DNA of 64,000 nucleotides from Serinus canaria (lineage: Eukaryota; Chordata; Aves; Passeriformes; Fringillidae): assembly GCF_022539315.1 (NCBI RefSeq), contig NC_066338.1:1550001-1614000 (forward strand), written 5' to 3'. Positions 35,312-48,000 of the stretch are shown here, piece after piece. The position numbers were made by a program, and so were the translations under genes. Position 1 is the stretch's first letter, and each line of letters starts with the position of its first letter. Below the pieces are notes generated by a model. The model ran no database searches, had not been told where the DNA came from, and saw only the letters and a list, made by a program, of their open reading frames with translations.

Positions 35312-35556
35312 TTATTGTTATTATAGTTGTTAGCCTTGTTTTTAGTTTGATCAAACGCATGGTTCTCAAGTTGATTTCAAGCTCACCCCCCCCCCCTGAA
35401 GTGTACCATTTAGAAGCCCTTAGTGTTCAAATAGATGACACAGAAGCCTCAGTAGAAAACACTGATTCTCCTGCAGAGGAGGAGCCAATTTACCAACCAT
35501 GGTTTGGCAAAATTTCTAACCACGAACCCAGTTCTCTTCTTTTTAAACAAAACTAG
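35300..35556 (+). pseudogene. env: env 3' fragment: membrane span and cytoplasmic tail
   Basis: An Ile/Val-rich span of about 20 residues (about 35,305-35,350) is followed by Lys-Arg and a ~70-residue acidic, proline-containing tail ending at a TAG before the polypurine tract. It is a plausible anchor and tail of the same envelope, one frame off from the ectodomain. No ATG is at the natural start. Confidence 0.65.
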
Positions 35557-35563
35557 GAGGAGA
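35555..35563 (+). promoter_or_regulatory. Polypurine tract
   Basis: AGGAGGAGA directly abuts the 3' LTR, the expected primer for plus-strand synthesis. Confidence 0.8.
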
Positions 35564-36086
35564 TGTTGTGGTGTAAAGCTAGGTTCTTCCCCTCAGCTGT
35601 GACTACTTCCTCCTTGCCTGTCTCCTGCCCAGTTCCGGATTACTGTATTAAGATCTACATTTCAGGAAGGGCATCATGAGATTTGCAGAAGTTCAAAAGA
35701 TGCCCTTCAGGCCTGCGGTCATTGGCCTGTCCAGATGTCATTGTTCCCTGAGTTCCTCCCCCTCCCACCTGGTTGGTAGCTCACCTCTCCTCCCACCCCC
35801 ACCTTCCTGTGAGCTTAAAAGGCGTTGGGGCCATGCGGTCGGGGTCTGTTCGGAGCAGTACTGAGATTCGGATCTGTAATACCTTGGAATAAACTCTGGA
35901 TTTAACTCTCCGGCAGAACACACTCTCTTCCTCTTCCCTATCGCCTGGAATTTTCTACTAGAGGTAAACTGAGTTCTGCTTTGCATGGGCCTATCTCGAG
36001 TGCTTAATAGGAACTGCTTGCGAGCCGAAGGTGTCTCTGAGGAGAAATATCCCCAGTAGCCACTTTTAGCTCAAGAGAAAGCAATA
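35564..36086 (+). mobile_element. 3' LTR (523 bp)
   Basis: Same length and ends as the 5' LTR. About 13 substitutions separate them, including clusters near AGTAGCC and CTCTTC. TTAAAA is at 35,815-35,820 and AATAAA at 35,888-35,893. Satellite resumes immediately after. Confidence 0.96.
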
Positions 36087-36092
36087 TGGCAC
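36087..36092. repeat. Target-site duplication, 3' copy (TGGCAC)
   Basis: Matches 26,582-26,587 and continues into CTCAAACCAG of the interrupted monomer. Confidence 0.9.
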
Positions 36093-37099
36093 TCTCAAAC
36101 CAGCCCAAGTTGGTACTGGATCCAGCTTGGTCCTGGAAGGCATCAAGCGCAATGCGAAATTTTAGGAGGCAGACGGCTTCTCTGAGACATAAACCCTGGA
36201 TTAACAACGCTGCCCCTTTTCCCTGGAAGCAAGACTCACCAACTCTGGTTCTAAAAATGAGTTTGCAGGAGGTACTTGGCAGTCTCAAACCAGCCCACGT
36301 TTGCACCGGTGCCAGCTTGGTCCTGGGAGGCATCCTGCGCAATGCAGAATTTTAGGAGCCAGAAGGCTGCTCTGAGCCACAAGCCTGGACCTAAAACTTT
36401 GCCCCACTTCCCAGGTTTGGAAAACTCACCAAACCTAGTTCTAGGAGTCAGATTGCAGGAGGTACTTGGCACTCTCAAACAAGCCCAAGTTGGCACTGCT
36501 GCCAGCTTGGGTCTGGGAGGCATCCTGCGCAATGCGGAATTTTAGGAGAGAGTAGGATGCTCCGAGCCACAGGCCCTAGAACAACAAACGCTGCCCATTT
36601 TCGCTGGAAACATAGCTCACCAACCCTGGTTCATGGTGTCAGATTGCAGGAGGTACTTGGCACTCTCAAAACAGCCCAAGTTGACACTGGTGCCAGCTTG
36701 CCTCTGGGAGGCGTCCTGCGCAATGTGGAATATTTTGAGCCAGAAGGCTGCTCCGAGCCACAGGCTCTGGAACACCACCACCGCCCGTTTTCCTGAAGAA
36801 ACAAGACTCGCCAGCTCTGGTAATAGGGGTCAGTTTTCAGGAGGTATTTGGCACTCCCAAACCAGCCCAAGTAGGCACTGCTGCCAGCTTGGTCCTGGGA
36901 GGCATCCTGCGCAATACGGAATTTTAGGAGCCACAAGGCTGCTCTGAGCCACAGGCCCTGAATCACCAATGCTGCCCTTTTCCCAGGAAACAAGACTCAC
37001 TAACCCAGGATCATGGTGTCAGATTGCAGGAGGTACTTGGCACTCTCAAACCAGCCCAAGTTGGCACTGGTGCCAACTTGTGTCTTGGAGGCTTCCTGC
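36087..37099 (-). repeat. Satellite between provirus and gap 2, - orientation
   Basis: About 5.3 monomers in reverse orientation. The first ~840 bp closely match 38,022-38,860, including rare variants such as ACTGGATCCAGC and GAGACATAAACC. The rest does not match. Confidence 0.95.
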
Positions 37100-37599
37100 N
37101 NNNNNNNNNNNNNNNNNNNNNNNNNNNNNNNNNNNNNNNNNNNNNNNNNNNNNNNNNNNNNNNNNNNNNNNNNNNNNNNNNNNNNNNNNNNNNNNNNNNN
37201 NNNNNNNNNNNNNNNNNNNNNNNNNNNNNNNNNNNNNNNNNNNNNNNNNNNNNNNNNNNNNNNNNNNNNNNNNNNNNNNNNNNNNNNNNNNNNNNNNNNN
37301 NNNNNNNNNNNNNNNNNNNNNNNNNNNNNNNNNNNNNNNNNNNNNNNNNNNNNNNNNNNNNNNNNNNNNNNNNNNNNNNNNNNNNNNNNNNNNNNNNNNN
37401 NNNNNNNNNNNNNNNNNNNNNNNNNNNNNNNNNNNNNNNNNNNNNNNNNNNNNNNNNNNNNNNNNNNNNNNNNNNNNNNNNNNNNNNNNNNNNNNNNNNN
37501 NNNNNNNNNNNNNNNNNNNNNNNNNNNNNNNNNNNNNNNNNNNNNNNNNNNNNNNNNNNNNNNNNNNNNNNNNNNNNNNNNNNNNNNNNNNNNNNNNNN
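37100..37599. other. Assembly gap (500 N)
   Basis: Exactly 500 N, a placeholder length. It removes the 5' part of the third LTR copy and whatever preceded it. Confidence 0.99.
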
Positions 37600-38021
37600 G
37601 GAAGGGCATCATGAGATTGGCAGAAGTTCAAAAGATGCCCTTCAGGCCTGCGGTCATTGGCCTGTCCAGATGTCATTGTTCCCTGAGATCCTCCCCCTCC
37701 CACCTGGTTGGTAGCTCACCTGTCCTCCCCCCCCCACCTTCCTGTGAGCTTAAAAGGCGTTGGGGCCATGCGGTCGGGGTCTGTTCGGAGCAGTACTGAG
37801 ATTCGGAACTGTAATACCTTGGAATAAACTCTGGATTTAACTCTCCGGCAGAACACACTCTCTTCCTCTTCACTATCGCCTGGAATTTTCTACTAGAGGT
37901 AAACTGAGTTCTGCTTTGCATGGGCCTATCTCGAGTGCTTAATAGTAACTGCTTGCGAGCCGAAGGTGTCTCTGAGGAAAAATATCCCCAGTAGCTGGTT
38001 TTAGCTCAAGAGAAAGCAATA
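37600..38021 (+). mobile_element. Third LTR copy, 5' end missing in gap
   Basis: 422 bp matching the last 422 bp of the proviral LTRs, with TTAAAA at 37,750-37,755 and AATAAA at 37,823-37,828. It ends GCAATA against TGGCACTCTC, the same satellite flank as the 3' LTR of the provirus. At several diagnostic sites it agrees with the 5' LTR (for example GAGATTGG and CTGAGATCC) and at others with the 3' LTR (ATTCGG, GGAATTTTC). It is either a solo LTR or the 3' LTR of a second provirus whose body lies in the gap. Confidence 0.9.
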
Positions 38022-41000
38022 TGGCACTCTCAAACCAGCCCAAGTTGGTACTGGATCCAGCTTGGTCCTGGAAGGCATCAAGCGCAATGCGAAATTTTAG
38101 GAGGCAGACGGCTTCTCTGAGACATAAACCCTGGATTAACAACGCTGCCCCTTTTCCCTGGAAGCAAGACTCACCAACTCTGGTTCTAAAAATGAGTTTG
38201 CAGGAGGCACTTGGCAGTCTCAAACCAGCCCACGTTTGCACCGGTGCCAGCTTGGTCCTGGGAGGCATCCTGCGCAAGGCGGAATTTTAGGAGCCAGAAG
38301 GCTGCTCTGAGCCACAAGCCTGGACCTAAAACTTTGCCCCACTTCCCAGGTTTGGAAAACTCACCAAACCTAGTTCTAGGAGTCAGATTGCAGGAGGTAC
38401 TTGGCACTCTCAAACAAGCCCAAGTTGGCACTGCTGCCAGCTTGGGTCTGGGAGGCATCCTGCGCAATGCGGAATTTTAGGAGAGAGTAGGCTGCTCCGA
38501 GCCACAGGCCCTGGAACAACAAACGCTGCCCCTTTTCCCTGGAAACATAGCTCACCAACCCTGGTTCATGGTGTCAGATTGCAGGAGGTACTTGGCACTC
38601 TCAAAACAGCCCAAGTTGACACTGGTGCCAGCTTGCCTCTGGGAGGCGTCCTGCGCAATGTGGAATATTTTGAGCCAGAAGGCTGCTCTGAGCCACAGGC
38701 TCTGGAACACCACCACCGCCCGTTTTCCTGAAGAAAGAAGACTCGCCAGCTCTGGTCCTAGGGGTCAGTTTGGTGGAGGTACTTGACACTCCCAAACCAG
38801 CCAAAGTAGGCACTGCTGCCAGCTTGGTCCTGGGAGGCATCCTGCGCAATACGGAATTTTAGGAGAGAGTAGGCTTCTTAGAGCCACAGGCCCTGGAACA
38901 ACCAACACTGCCCCTTTTCCCTGGAAACATACCTCACCAATGCTGCTTTTAGGTTTCAGATTGTAGGAGGTACTTGGCATTCTCAAACCAGCCCAAGTTG
39001 GCACTGGTGCCAGCTTGCTTCTGGGAGGCATCCTGCGCAATGCAGAATTTAGGAGCCAGAAGGCTGCTCCGAGTACCAGGCCCTGGGACACCAACAATGT
39101 CCGTTTTCCTGGAGAAACAAGACGCACCAACCCTGGTTCTAGGGGTCAGTTTGCAGGAGGTACTTGGCATTCTCAAACCAGCCCAAGTTTCCACTGGTGC
39201 CAGCTTGAGTCTGCGAGGCGTCCTGCGCAATGCGGAATTTTAGGAGCCAGAAGGCTGCTCCGAGCCACAGGCCCTGGAACAACCAACACTGCACCTTTTC
39301 CCTGGAAACATACCTCATCAATGCTGCTTTTAGGTTTCAGATTGTAGGAGGTACTTGGCACTCTCAAACCAGCCCCAGTTGGCACTAGTGCTAGCTTGCC
39401 TCTGCGAGGCGTCCTGCGCAATGCCGAATTTTAGGAGCCGAAAGGCTGCTCAGAGCCACAAGCCCTGGAACCAAAACTTTGCCCCATTTCCCAGGTTTGT
39501 AAAACTCCCCAACCCTAATTCTAGGAGTCAGTCTGCAGGAGGTACTTGGCACTCTCAAACAAGCCCAAGTTGGCACTGCTGCCAGCTTGGCTCTGGGAGG
39601 CATCCTGCGCAATTTGGACTTTTAGGAGAGAGTAGGCTTCTCCGAGCCACAGGCCCTACAACAAAAAATGCTGCTCCTTTTCCCTGGAAACATAGTTCAC
39701 CAACCCTGGTTCTAGGTTTCAGATTGAAGGAGGTACTTGGCACTCACAAACCAGCCCAAGTTGGCACTGGTGCCAGCTTGGTCCTTGGAGGCATCCTGTG
39801 CACTGCGGAATTTTAGGAGCCAGAAGGCTGCTCAGAGCCACAGGCCCTGGAACACCAACAACGCCCGTTTTCCTGGAGAAAGAAGACTCACCAACCCTGG
39901 TTCATGGTGTCAGTTTTCAGGAGGTACTTGGCACTCTCAAACCAACCCAAGATTGCACTGCTGCCAGCGTAGTCCTAGCAGGCGTCCTGCGCAATGCGGA
40001 ATTTTAGGAGCCAGAAGGCTGCTCAGACCACAGGCCCTGGAACAACAATGCTGAACTTTTCCCAGGAAACAAGACCCACCAACCCTGGTTCATGGTGTCA
40101 GACAGCAGGAGGTACTTGGCACTCTCAAACCAGCCAGAGTTGGCACTGGTGCAAGCTTGGTCCTGGGAGGCATCCTGCGCAATGCGGAATTTAAGGAGAG
40201 AGTAGGATACTTCGATCCACAGGCCCTGAAACCATCAACGCTGCCCCTTTTTCCTGGAAACATAGCTCACCAACCCTAGTTCTAGGTTTCAGATTGCAGG
40301 AGGTACTTGGCATTCTCAAACCAGCCCAAGTTGGCACTGGTGCCAGCTTGGTCCTGGGAGGCATCCTGCGCAATGCGGAATTTTTTGAGCCAGAAGGCTG
40401 CTCCGAGCCATAGGCCCTGGAACACAAATACCGCCCGTTTTCCCGGAGACACAAGACTCACCAACCCTGGTTCTAGGTGTCAGTTTGGTGGAGGTACTTG
40501 GCACTCTCAAACCAGCCCAAGTTGGCACTGGTGCCAGCTTGCTCCTGGGAGGCATCCTGCGCAATGCAGAATTTTAGGAGCCAGAAGGCTGCTCCGAGCC
40601 ACAGGCCCTGGAACACAAACACCGCCCGTTTTCCTGGAGAAAGAGGACTCACCAACCCTGGTTATAGGAGTCAGTTAGCTGGAGGTACTTGTCACTCTCA
40701 AACCAGCCAGAGTTGGCACTGGAGCCAGGTTTGTCCTGGGAGGCATCCTGCGCAATGCGGAATTTTAGGAGCTAGTAGGCTGCTCCGTGTCCCAGGCCCT
40801 GATACACAAACAACACCCGTCTTCCTGGAGAAACAAGACGCACCAACTCTGGTTAAAGGGGTCAGTTTTCAGGAGGTACTTGGCACTCTCCAACCAGCCC
40901 AAGTTGGCACTGGTGCCAGCTTGGTCCTGGGAGGCATCCTGCGATATGCGGAATTTTTAAAGCCAGAAGGCTGCTCTGAGCCACCGGCCCTGGAACAAAA

Positions 41001-42000
41001 AACCGCCCCTTTTCCCTGGGAAATAAAACTCACCAACCCTAGTTGATGGTGTCAGTTTGCAGGAGGTACTTGGCACTCTCAAACCAGCCCAAGTTGGCAC
41101 TGGTGCCAGCTTGTCTCTGAGGGGCGTCCTGCGCAATGCGGAATTTTAGGAGCCAGTAGGCTGCTCCGAGCCACTGGCCCCTGAAATACCAATGCTGCCA
41201 TTTTCCCAGAAAACAAGACTCACTAAAACTGGTCCATGATGTCAGTTTGCAGGAGGTACTTGGCACTCTAGAACCAGCCCAAGTTGGCACTGGTTCCAGC
41301 TTGGTCCTGGAAGGCATCATGCGCAATGAAGAATTTTAGGAGGCAGACGGCTTCTCCGAGACAAAATCTTGGAATACCAACGCTGCAATTTATCCCTGGA
41401 AACAAAGCTCACTAGCCCTGGTTCATGGTGTCAGATTTCTGGAGGTACTTGGCTCTATCAAACCAGCCCAAGTTGGCACTGGTACCAGCTTGGTCCTGGG
41501 AGGCATCCTGCGCAATGCAGAATTTTAGGAGCCAGAAGTCTGCTCTGAGCCACAGGCCCTGGATCACCAATGCTGCCCCTTTCCCTGGAAACAAAGCTGA
41601 CTAGCCCAGGTTCAAGGTGTCAGATTGGAGGAGGTACTTGGCACTCTCAAACCAGTCCAAGTTGGCACTGTTTCCAGCTTGCCTTTGGGAGGCATCCTGC
41701 GCAATGCAGAATTTTAGGAGCCAGAAGGCTGCTCAGATCCACCGGCCCTGGAACACCAATGCTGCCCTTTTCCCAGGAAGGAAGACTCACCAACCCTGCT
41801 TATAGGAGTCAGTTTGCAGGAGGTACTTGGCACTCTCAATACAGCAGGAGTTGGCACTGGAGCCAGCTTTGTCCTGGGAGGCCTCCTGCGCAATGCAGAA
41901 TTTTAGAAACCAGAAGGCTTCTCTGAGCCACAAGCCCTGGAATAAAATTTTTGCCCCATTTCCCAGGTTTGGAAAACTCATAAACCCTACTTCTGGCACT
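38022..42000 (-). repeat. Satellite array 3a, divergent monomers, - orientation
   Basis: About 21 monomers in reverse orientation. They mix the TTTGCCCCATTTCCCAGG, CGCCCGTTTTCCTGGAG and GCCCCTTTTCCCTGGAAAC spacer classes with no evident higher-order period. One truncated monomer joint is near 41,990 (CTACTTCTGGCACTGG), where part of a unit is deleted. Confidence 0.95.
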
Positions 42001-45000
42001 GGTGCCAGCTTGGTCCTGGGAGGCCTCCTGCACAATGCGGAATTTTAGGAGCAAGAAGGCTGCTCTGAGCCACAAGCCCTGGAACAAAAACTTTGCCCCA
42101 TTTCCCAGGTTTGTAAAACTCACCAAACCTAGTTCTAGGAGTGAGTTTGCAGGAGGTACTTGGCACTCTTAAACAAGCCCAAGATGGCACTGCTGCCAGC
42201 TTGCATCTGGGTGGCATCCTGCGCAATGCGGAATTTTAGGAGTGAATAGGATGCTCTGAGCCACAGGCCCTGGAAAAACAATGCTGCCCCTTTTCCCTGG
42301 AAACATAGCTCACCAACCCTTGTTCTAGTTTTCAGATTGTAGGAGGTACTTGGCACTCACAAACCAGCCCAAGTTGGCACTGGTGCCAGCTTACGGCTGG
42401 ATGGAATCCTGCGCAATGCAGAATTGTTAGAGCCAGAAGGCTGCTCAGAGCCACAGGCCCTGGAACACCAACACCGCCCGTTTTCCTGGAGAAACAAGAC
42501 TCACCAACCCTGGTTCTAGGTGTCAGTTTGCAGGAGGTACTTGGCACTCTCAAAGAAGCCAGAGGTAGCACTGGTGCCAGCTTGGTCCTGGGAGGCATCC
42601 TGCGCAATGCAGAATTTTAGGAGCCAGAAGGCTGCTCAGAGCCACAGGCCCTGGAACAACAACACCGCCCGATTTCCTGGAGAAACAAGACGCACCAACC
42701 CTGGTCCTAGGCTTCAGATTGCAGGAGGTACTTGGCACTCTCAAACTAGCCCAAGTGGGCACTGGTGCCAGCTTGTCTCTGCGAGGCGTCCCGCGCAATG
42801 CGGAATTTTTAGAGCCAGAAGGCTGCTCTGAGCCACAGGCCCTGGATCACCAATGCCTCCCCTTTCCCTGGAAACAAAGCTCACTAGCCCTGGTTCATGG
42901 TGTCAGACTGCAGGAGGTACTTGGCACTCTCAAACCAGCCCAAGCTGGCACTGGTGCCAGCTTGGTCCTGGGAGGCATCCTGCGCAATGCAGAATTTTAG
43001 GAGCCAGAAGGCTGCTCCGAGTAGCAGGCCCTGGAACAAAATCTTTGCCCCATTTCCCAGGTTTGGAAAACTCACCAACCGTAGTTCTAGGAGTCAGTTC
43101 TCAGGAGGTACTTGGGACTCTCAAAACAGCACAAGTTGGCACTGGTGCCAGCTTGGTTCTGGGAGGCATCCTGCGCAATGCGGAATTTTAAGGGCCAGAA
43201 GGCTGCTCTGAGCCACAAGCCCTGGAACAAAAACTTTGCCTCATTACCCAGGTTTGGAAAACTCACCAACCCTAGTTCAAGGAGTCAGTTTGCAGGAGGT
43301 ACTTGGCACTCACAAAAAAGCCAGAGATGGCACTGCTGCCAGCTTGGGTCTGGGTGGCATCCTGCGCAATGCAGAATTTTAGGAGAGAGTAGGATGCTCC
43401 GAGCCACAGGCCAAGAAACAACCAACGCTGCCCCTTTTCCCTGGAAACATAGCTCACCAACCATTGTTCTAGGTTTCAGATTGCAGGAGGTTATTGGCAC
43501 TCTCAAACCAGCCCAAGTTGGCACTGGTGCCAGCTTACGTCTGGAAGGAATCCCGCGCAATGCGGAATTGTTTGAGCCAGAAGGCTGCTCTGAGCCACAG
43601 GCCCTGGAACGCCAACACCGCCCATTTTCCTGGAGAAACAAGAGTCACCAACCCTGGTTCTAGGGGTCAGTTTGCAGGAGGTACTTGGCACTCTCAAACA
43701 AGCCTGAGTTGGCACTGGTGCCACCTTGGTCCTGGGAGGCATCCTGCGCAATGCGGAATTTTTTGAGCCAGAAGGCTGCTCAGAGCCACAGGCCCTGGAA
43801 CAACAACACCGTCCGTTTACCTGGAGAAACAAGACGCACCAACCCTGGTTCTAGGCTTCAGATTGCAGGAGGTACTTGGCACTCTCAAACAAGCCCAAGT
43901 GGGCACTGGTGCCAGCTTAGTCCTGGGAGGCATCCTGCACAATGCGGAATTTTTAGAGCCAGAAGGCTGCTCTGAGCCACAGGCCCTGGATGACAAATGC
44001 CTCCCCTTTCCCTGGAAACAAAGCTCACTAGCCCTGGTTCATGGTGTCAGACTGCAGGAGGTACTTGGCACTCTCAAACCAGCCTGACTTGGCACTTGTG
44101 CCAGCTTGGTCCTGGGAGGCATCCTGCGCAATGCGGAATTTTAGGAGCCAGTAGGCTGCTCCAAGTACCAGGCCCTGGAACGAAATCTTTGCCCCATTTC
44201 CCAGGTTTGGAAAACTGACCAACCCTAGTTGTAGGAGTCAGTTTTCAGGAGGTACTTGGCACTCTCAAACCTGCCCAAGTTGGCACTGGTTCCAGCTTGG
44301 TCCTGAGAGGCATCCTGCGCAATGCGGAATTTTAAGAGCCAGAAGGCTGCTCGGAGCCACAAGCCCTGGAACAAAACTTTGCCTCATTTCCCAGGTTTGT
44401 AAAACTCACCAACCCTAGTTCTAGGAGTCAGTTTGCAGGAGGTACTTGGCACTCTCAAAAAAGCCCATGTTGGCACTGCTGCCAGCTTGCGTCTGGGAGG
44501 CATCCTGCGCAATGCGGAATTTTAGGAGAGAGTAGGATGCTCCGAGCCACAGGCCCTGGAACAAACAATGCTGCCCCTTTTCCCTGGAAACATAGCTCAC
44601 CAAACCTGATTCTAGTTTTCAGATTGCAGGAGGTACTTGGCACTCTCAAACTAGCCCAAATTGGCACTGGTGCCAGCTTACGTCTGGAAGGCATCCTGCG
44701 CAATACGGAATTGTTTGAGCCAGAAGGCTGCTCAGAGCCAAGGCCCTGGAACACCAACGCAACGCTGCAGCTTTTCCCTGGAAGCGAGACTAACCAACCG
44801 TAGTTCTTGGACTCAGTTTTCAGGAGGTACTTGGCACTCTCAAACCTGCCCAATCTGGCACTGGTGCCAGCTTGGTCCTGGGAGGCATCCTGCGCAATGC
44901 GGAATTTTAGGAGCCAGAAGGCTGCTCTGAGCCACAAGCCCTGGAACAAAAACTTTGCCCCATTTCCCAGGTTTGGAAAACTCACCAACCCTAGTTCTAG

Positions 45001-48000
45001 GAGTCAGTTTGCAGGAGGTACTTGGCACTCTCAAAAAAGCCAAGATGGCACTGCTGCCAGCTTGCATCTGGGAGGCATCCTGCGCAATGCGGAATTTTAG
45101 GAGGACAGTAGGATGCTCCGAGCCACAGGCACAGAAACAACCAACGCTGCACCTTTTCCATGGAAACATAGCTCACCAACCCTTGTTCTAGGTTTCAGAT
45201 TGCAGGAGGTACTTGGCACTCTCAAACCAGCCCAAGTTGGCACTGGTGCCAGCTTACGTCTGGAAGGAATCCTGCGCAATGCGGAATTGTTTGAGCCAGA
45301 AGGCTGCTCAGAGCCACAGGCCCTGGAACACCAACGCCGCCCGTTTTCCTGGAGAAACAAGACTCACCAACCCTGGTTCTAGGTGTCAGTTTGCAGGAGG
45401 TACTTGGCACTCTCAAACGAAGCCAGAGGTAGCACTGGTGCCAGCTTGGTCCTGGGAGGCATCCTGCGCAATGCAGAATTTTAGGAGCCAGAAGGCTGCT
45501 CAGAGCCACAGGCCCTGGAACAAAACACCGCCCGTTTTCCTGGAGAAACAAGATGCACCAACCCTGGTTCTAGGCTTCAGATTGCAGGAGGTACTTGGCA
45601 CTCTCAAACAAGCCCAAGTGGGCACTGGTGCCAGCTTAGTCCTGGGAGGCATCCTGCACAATGCGGAATTTTTAGAGCCAGAAGGCTGCTCTGAGCCACA
45701 GGCCCTGGATCACCAATGCCTCCCCTTTCCCTGGAAACAAAGCTCACTAGCCCTGGTTCATGGTGTCAGACTGCAGGAGGTACTTGGCACTCTCAAACCA
45801 GCCCAAGCTGGCACTGGTGCCAGCTTGGTCCTGGGAGGCATCCTGCGCAATGCAGAATTTTAGGAGCCAGAAGGCTGCTCCGAGTAGCAGGCCCTGGAAC
45901 AAAATCTTTGCCCCATTTCCCAGGTTTGGAAAACTCACCAACCGTAGTTCTAGGAGTCAGTTCTCAGGAGGTACTTGGGACTCTCAAAACAGCACAAGTT
46001 GGCACTGGTGCCAGCTTGGTTCTGGGAGGCATCCTGCGCAATGCGGAATTTTAAGGGCCAGAAGGCTGCTCTGAGCCACAAGCCCTGGAACAAAAACTTT
46101 GCCTCATTACCCAGGTTTGGAAAACTCACCAACCCTAGTTCAAGGAGTCAGTTTGCAGGAGGTACTTGGCACTCACAAAAAAGCCAGAGATGGCACTGCT
46201 GCCAGCTTGGGTCTGGGTGGCATCCTGCGCAATGCAGAATTTTAGGAGAGAGTAGGATGCTCCGAGCCACAGGCCAAGAAACAACCAACGCTGCCCCTTT
46301 TCCCTGGAAACATAGCTCACCAACCATTGTTCTAGGTTTCAGATTGCAGGAGGTTATTGGCACTCTCAAACCAGCCCAAGTTGGCACTGGTGCCAGCTTA
46401 CGTCTGGAAGGAATCCCGCGCAATGCGGAATTGTTTGAGCCAGAAGGCTGCTCTGAGCCACAGGCCCTGGAACGCCAACACCGCCCATTTTCCTGGAGAA
46501 ACAAGAGTCACCAACCCTGGTTCTAGGGGTCAGTTTGCAGGAGGTACTTGGCACTCTCAAACAAGCCAGAGTTGGCACTGGTGCCAGCTTGGTCCTGGGA
46601 GGCATCCTGCGCAATGCGGAATTTTAAGAGCCAGAAGGCTGCTCAGAGCCACAGGCCCTGGAACAACAACACCGTCCGTTTACCTGGAGAAACAAGACGC
46701 ACCAACCCTGGTTCTAGGCTTCAGATTGCAGGAGGTACTTGGCACTCTCAAACAAGCCCAAGTGGGCACTGGTGCCAGCTTAGTCCTGGGAGGCATCCTG
46801 CACAATGCGGAATTTTTAGAGCCAGAAGGCTGCTCTGAGCCACAGGCCCTGGATCACCAATGCCTCCCCTTTCCCTGGAAACAAAGCTCACTAGCCCTGG
46901 TTCATGGTGTCAGACTGCAGGAGGTACTTGGCACTCTCAAACCAGCCCAAGCTGGCACTGGTGCCAGCTTGGTCTTGGGAGGCATCCTGGCAATGGAGAA
47001 TTTTAGGAGCCAGAAGGCTGCTCCGAGTAGCAGGCCCTGGAACAAAATCTTTGCCCCATTTCCCAGGTTTGGAAAACTCACCAACCCTAGTTCTAGGAGT
47101 CAGTTTTCAGGAGGTACTTGGCACTCTCAAACCAGCCCAAGTTGGCACTGGTGCCAGCTTGGTCCTGGGAGGCATCCTGCGCAATGCGGAATTTTAGGAG
47201 CTAGAAGGCTGCTCGGAGCCACAAGCCCTGGAACAAAAATTTTGCCTCATTTCCCAGGTTTGTAAAACTCACCAACCCTAGTTCTAGGAGTCAGTTTGCA
47301 GGAGGTACTTGGCATCCTCAAAAAAGCCCATGTAGGCACTGCTGCCAGCTTGCGTCTGGGAGGCATCCTGCGCAATGCGGAATTTTAGGAGAGAGTAGGA
47401 TGCTCCGAGCCACAGGCCCTGGAACAAACAATGCTGCCCCTTTTCCCTGGAAACATAGCTCACCAAACCTGATTCTAGTTTTCAGATTGCAGGAGGTACT
47501 TGGCACTCTCAAACTAGCCCAAATTGGCACTGGTGCCAGCTTACGTCTGGAAGGCATCCTGCGCAATACGGAATTGTTTGAGCCAGAAGGCTGCTCAGAG
47601 CCAAAGGCCCTGGAACACCAACGCAACGCTGCAGCTTTTCCCTGGAAGCGAGACTAACCAACCGTAGTTCTTGGACTCAGTTTTCAGGAGGTACTTGGCA
47701 CTCTCAAACCTGCCCAATCTGGCACTGGTGCCAGCTTGGTCCTGGGAGGCATCCTGCGCAATGCGGAATTTTAGGAGCCAGAAGGCTGCTCTGAGCCACA
47801 AGCCCTGGAACAAAAACTTTGCCCCATTTCCCAGGTTTGGAAAACTCACCAACCCTAGTTCTAGGAGTCAGTTTGCAGGAGGTACTTGGCACTCTCAAAA
47901 AAGCCAGAGATGGCACTGCTGCCAGCTTGCATCTGGGAGGCATCCTGCGCAATGCGGAATTTTAGGGGACAGTAGGATGCTCCGAGCCACAGGCACAGAA

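Larger units (their letters stand above)
26588..36086 (+). mobile_element. Endogenous retrovirus, full-length but degenerate
   Basis: A 9.5-kb provirus with two 523-bp LTRs, 6-bp target duplications, primer binding site, leader, gag, protease, pol, env and polypurine tract in canonical order. The lysine-type primer site, separate zinc-knuckle region and integrase features are betaretrovirus-like (ERVK class). The env remnant resembles the alpharetrovirus type. The LTRs differ at about 13 of 523 positions by my count, so the insertion is old. Several frameshifts and nonsense codons make every coding region except mid-pol clearly defective. Confidence 0.96.
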
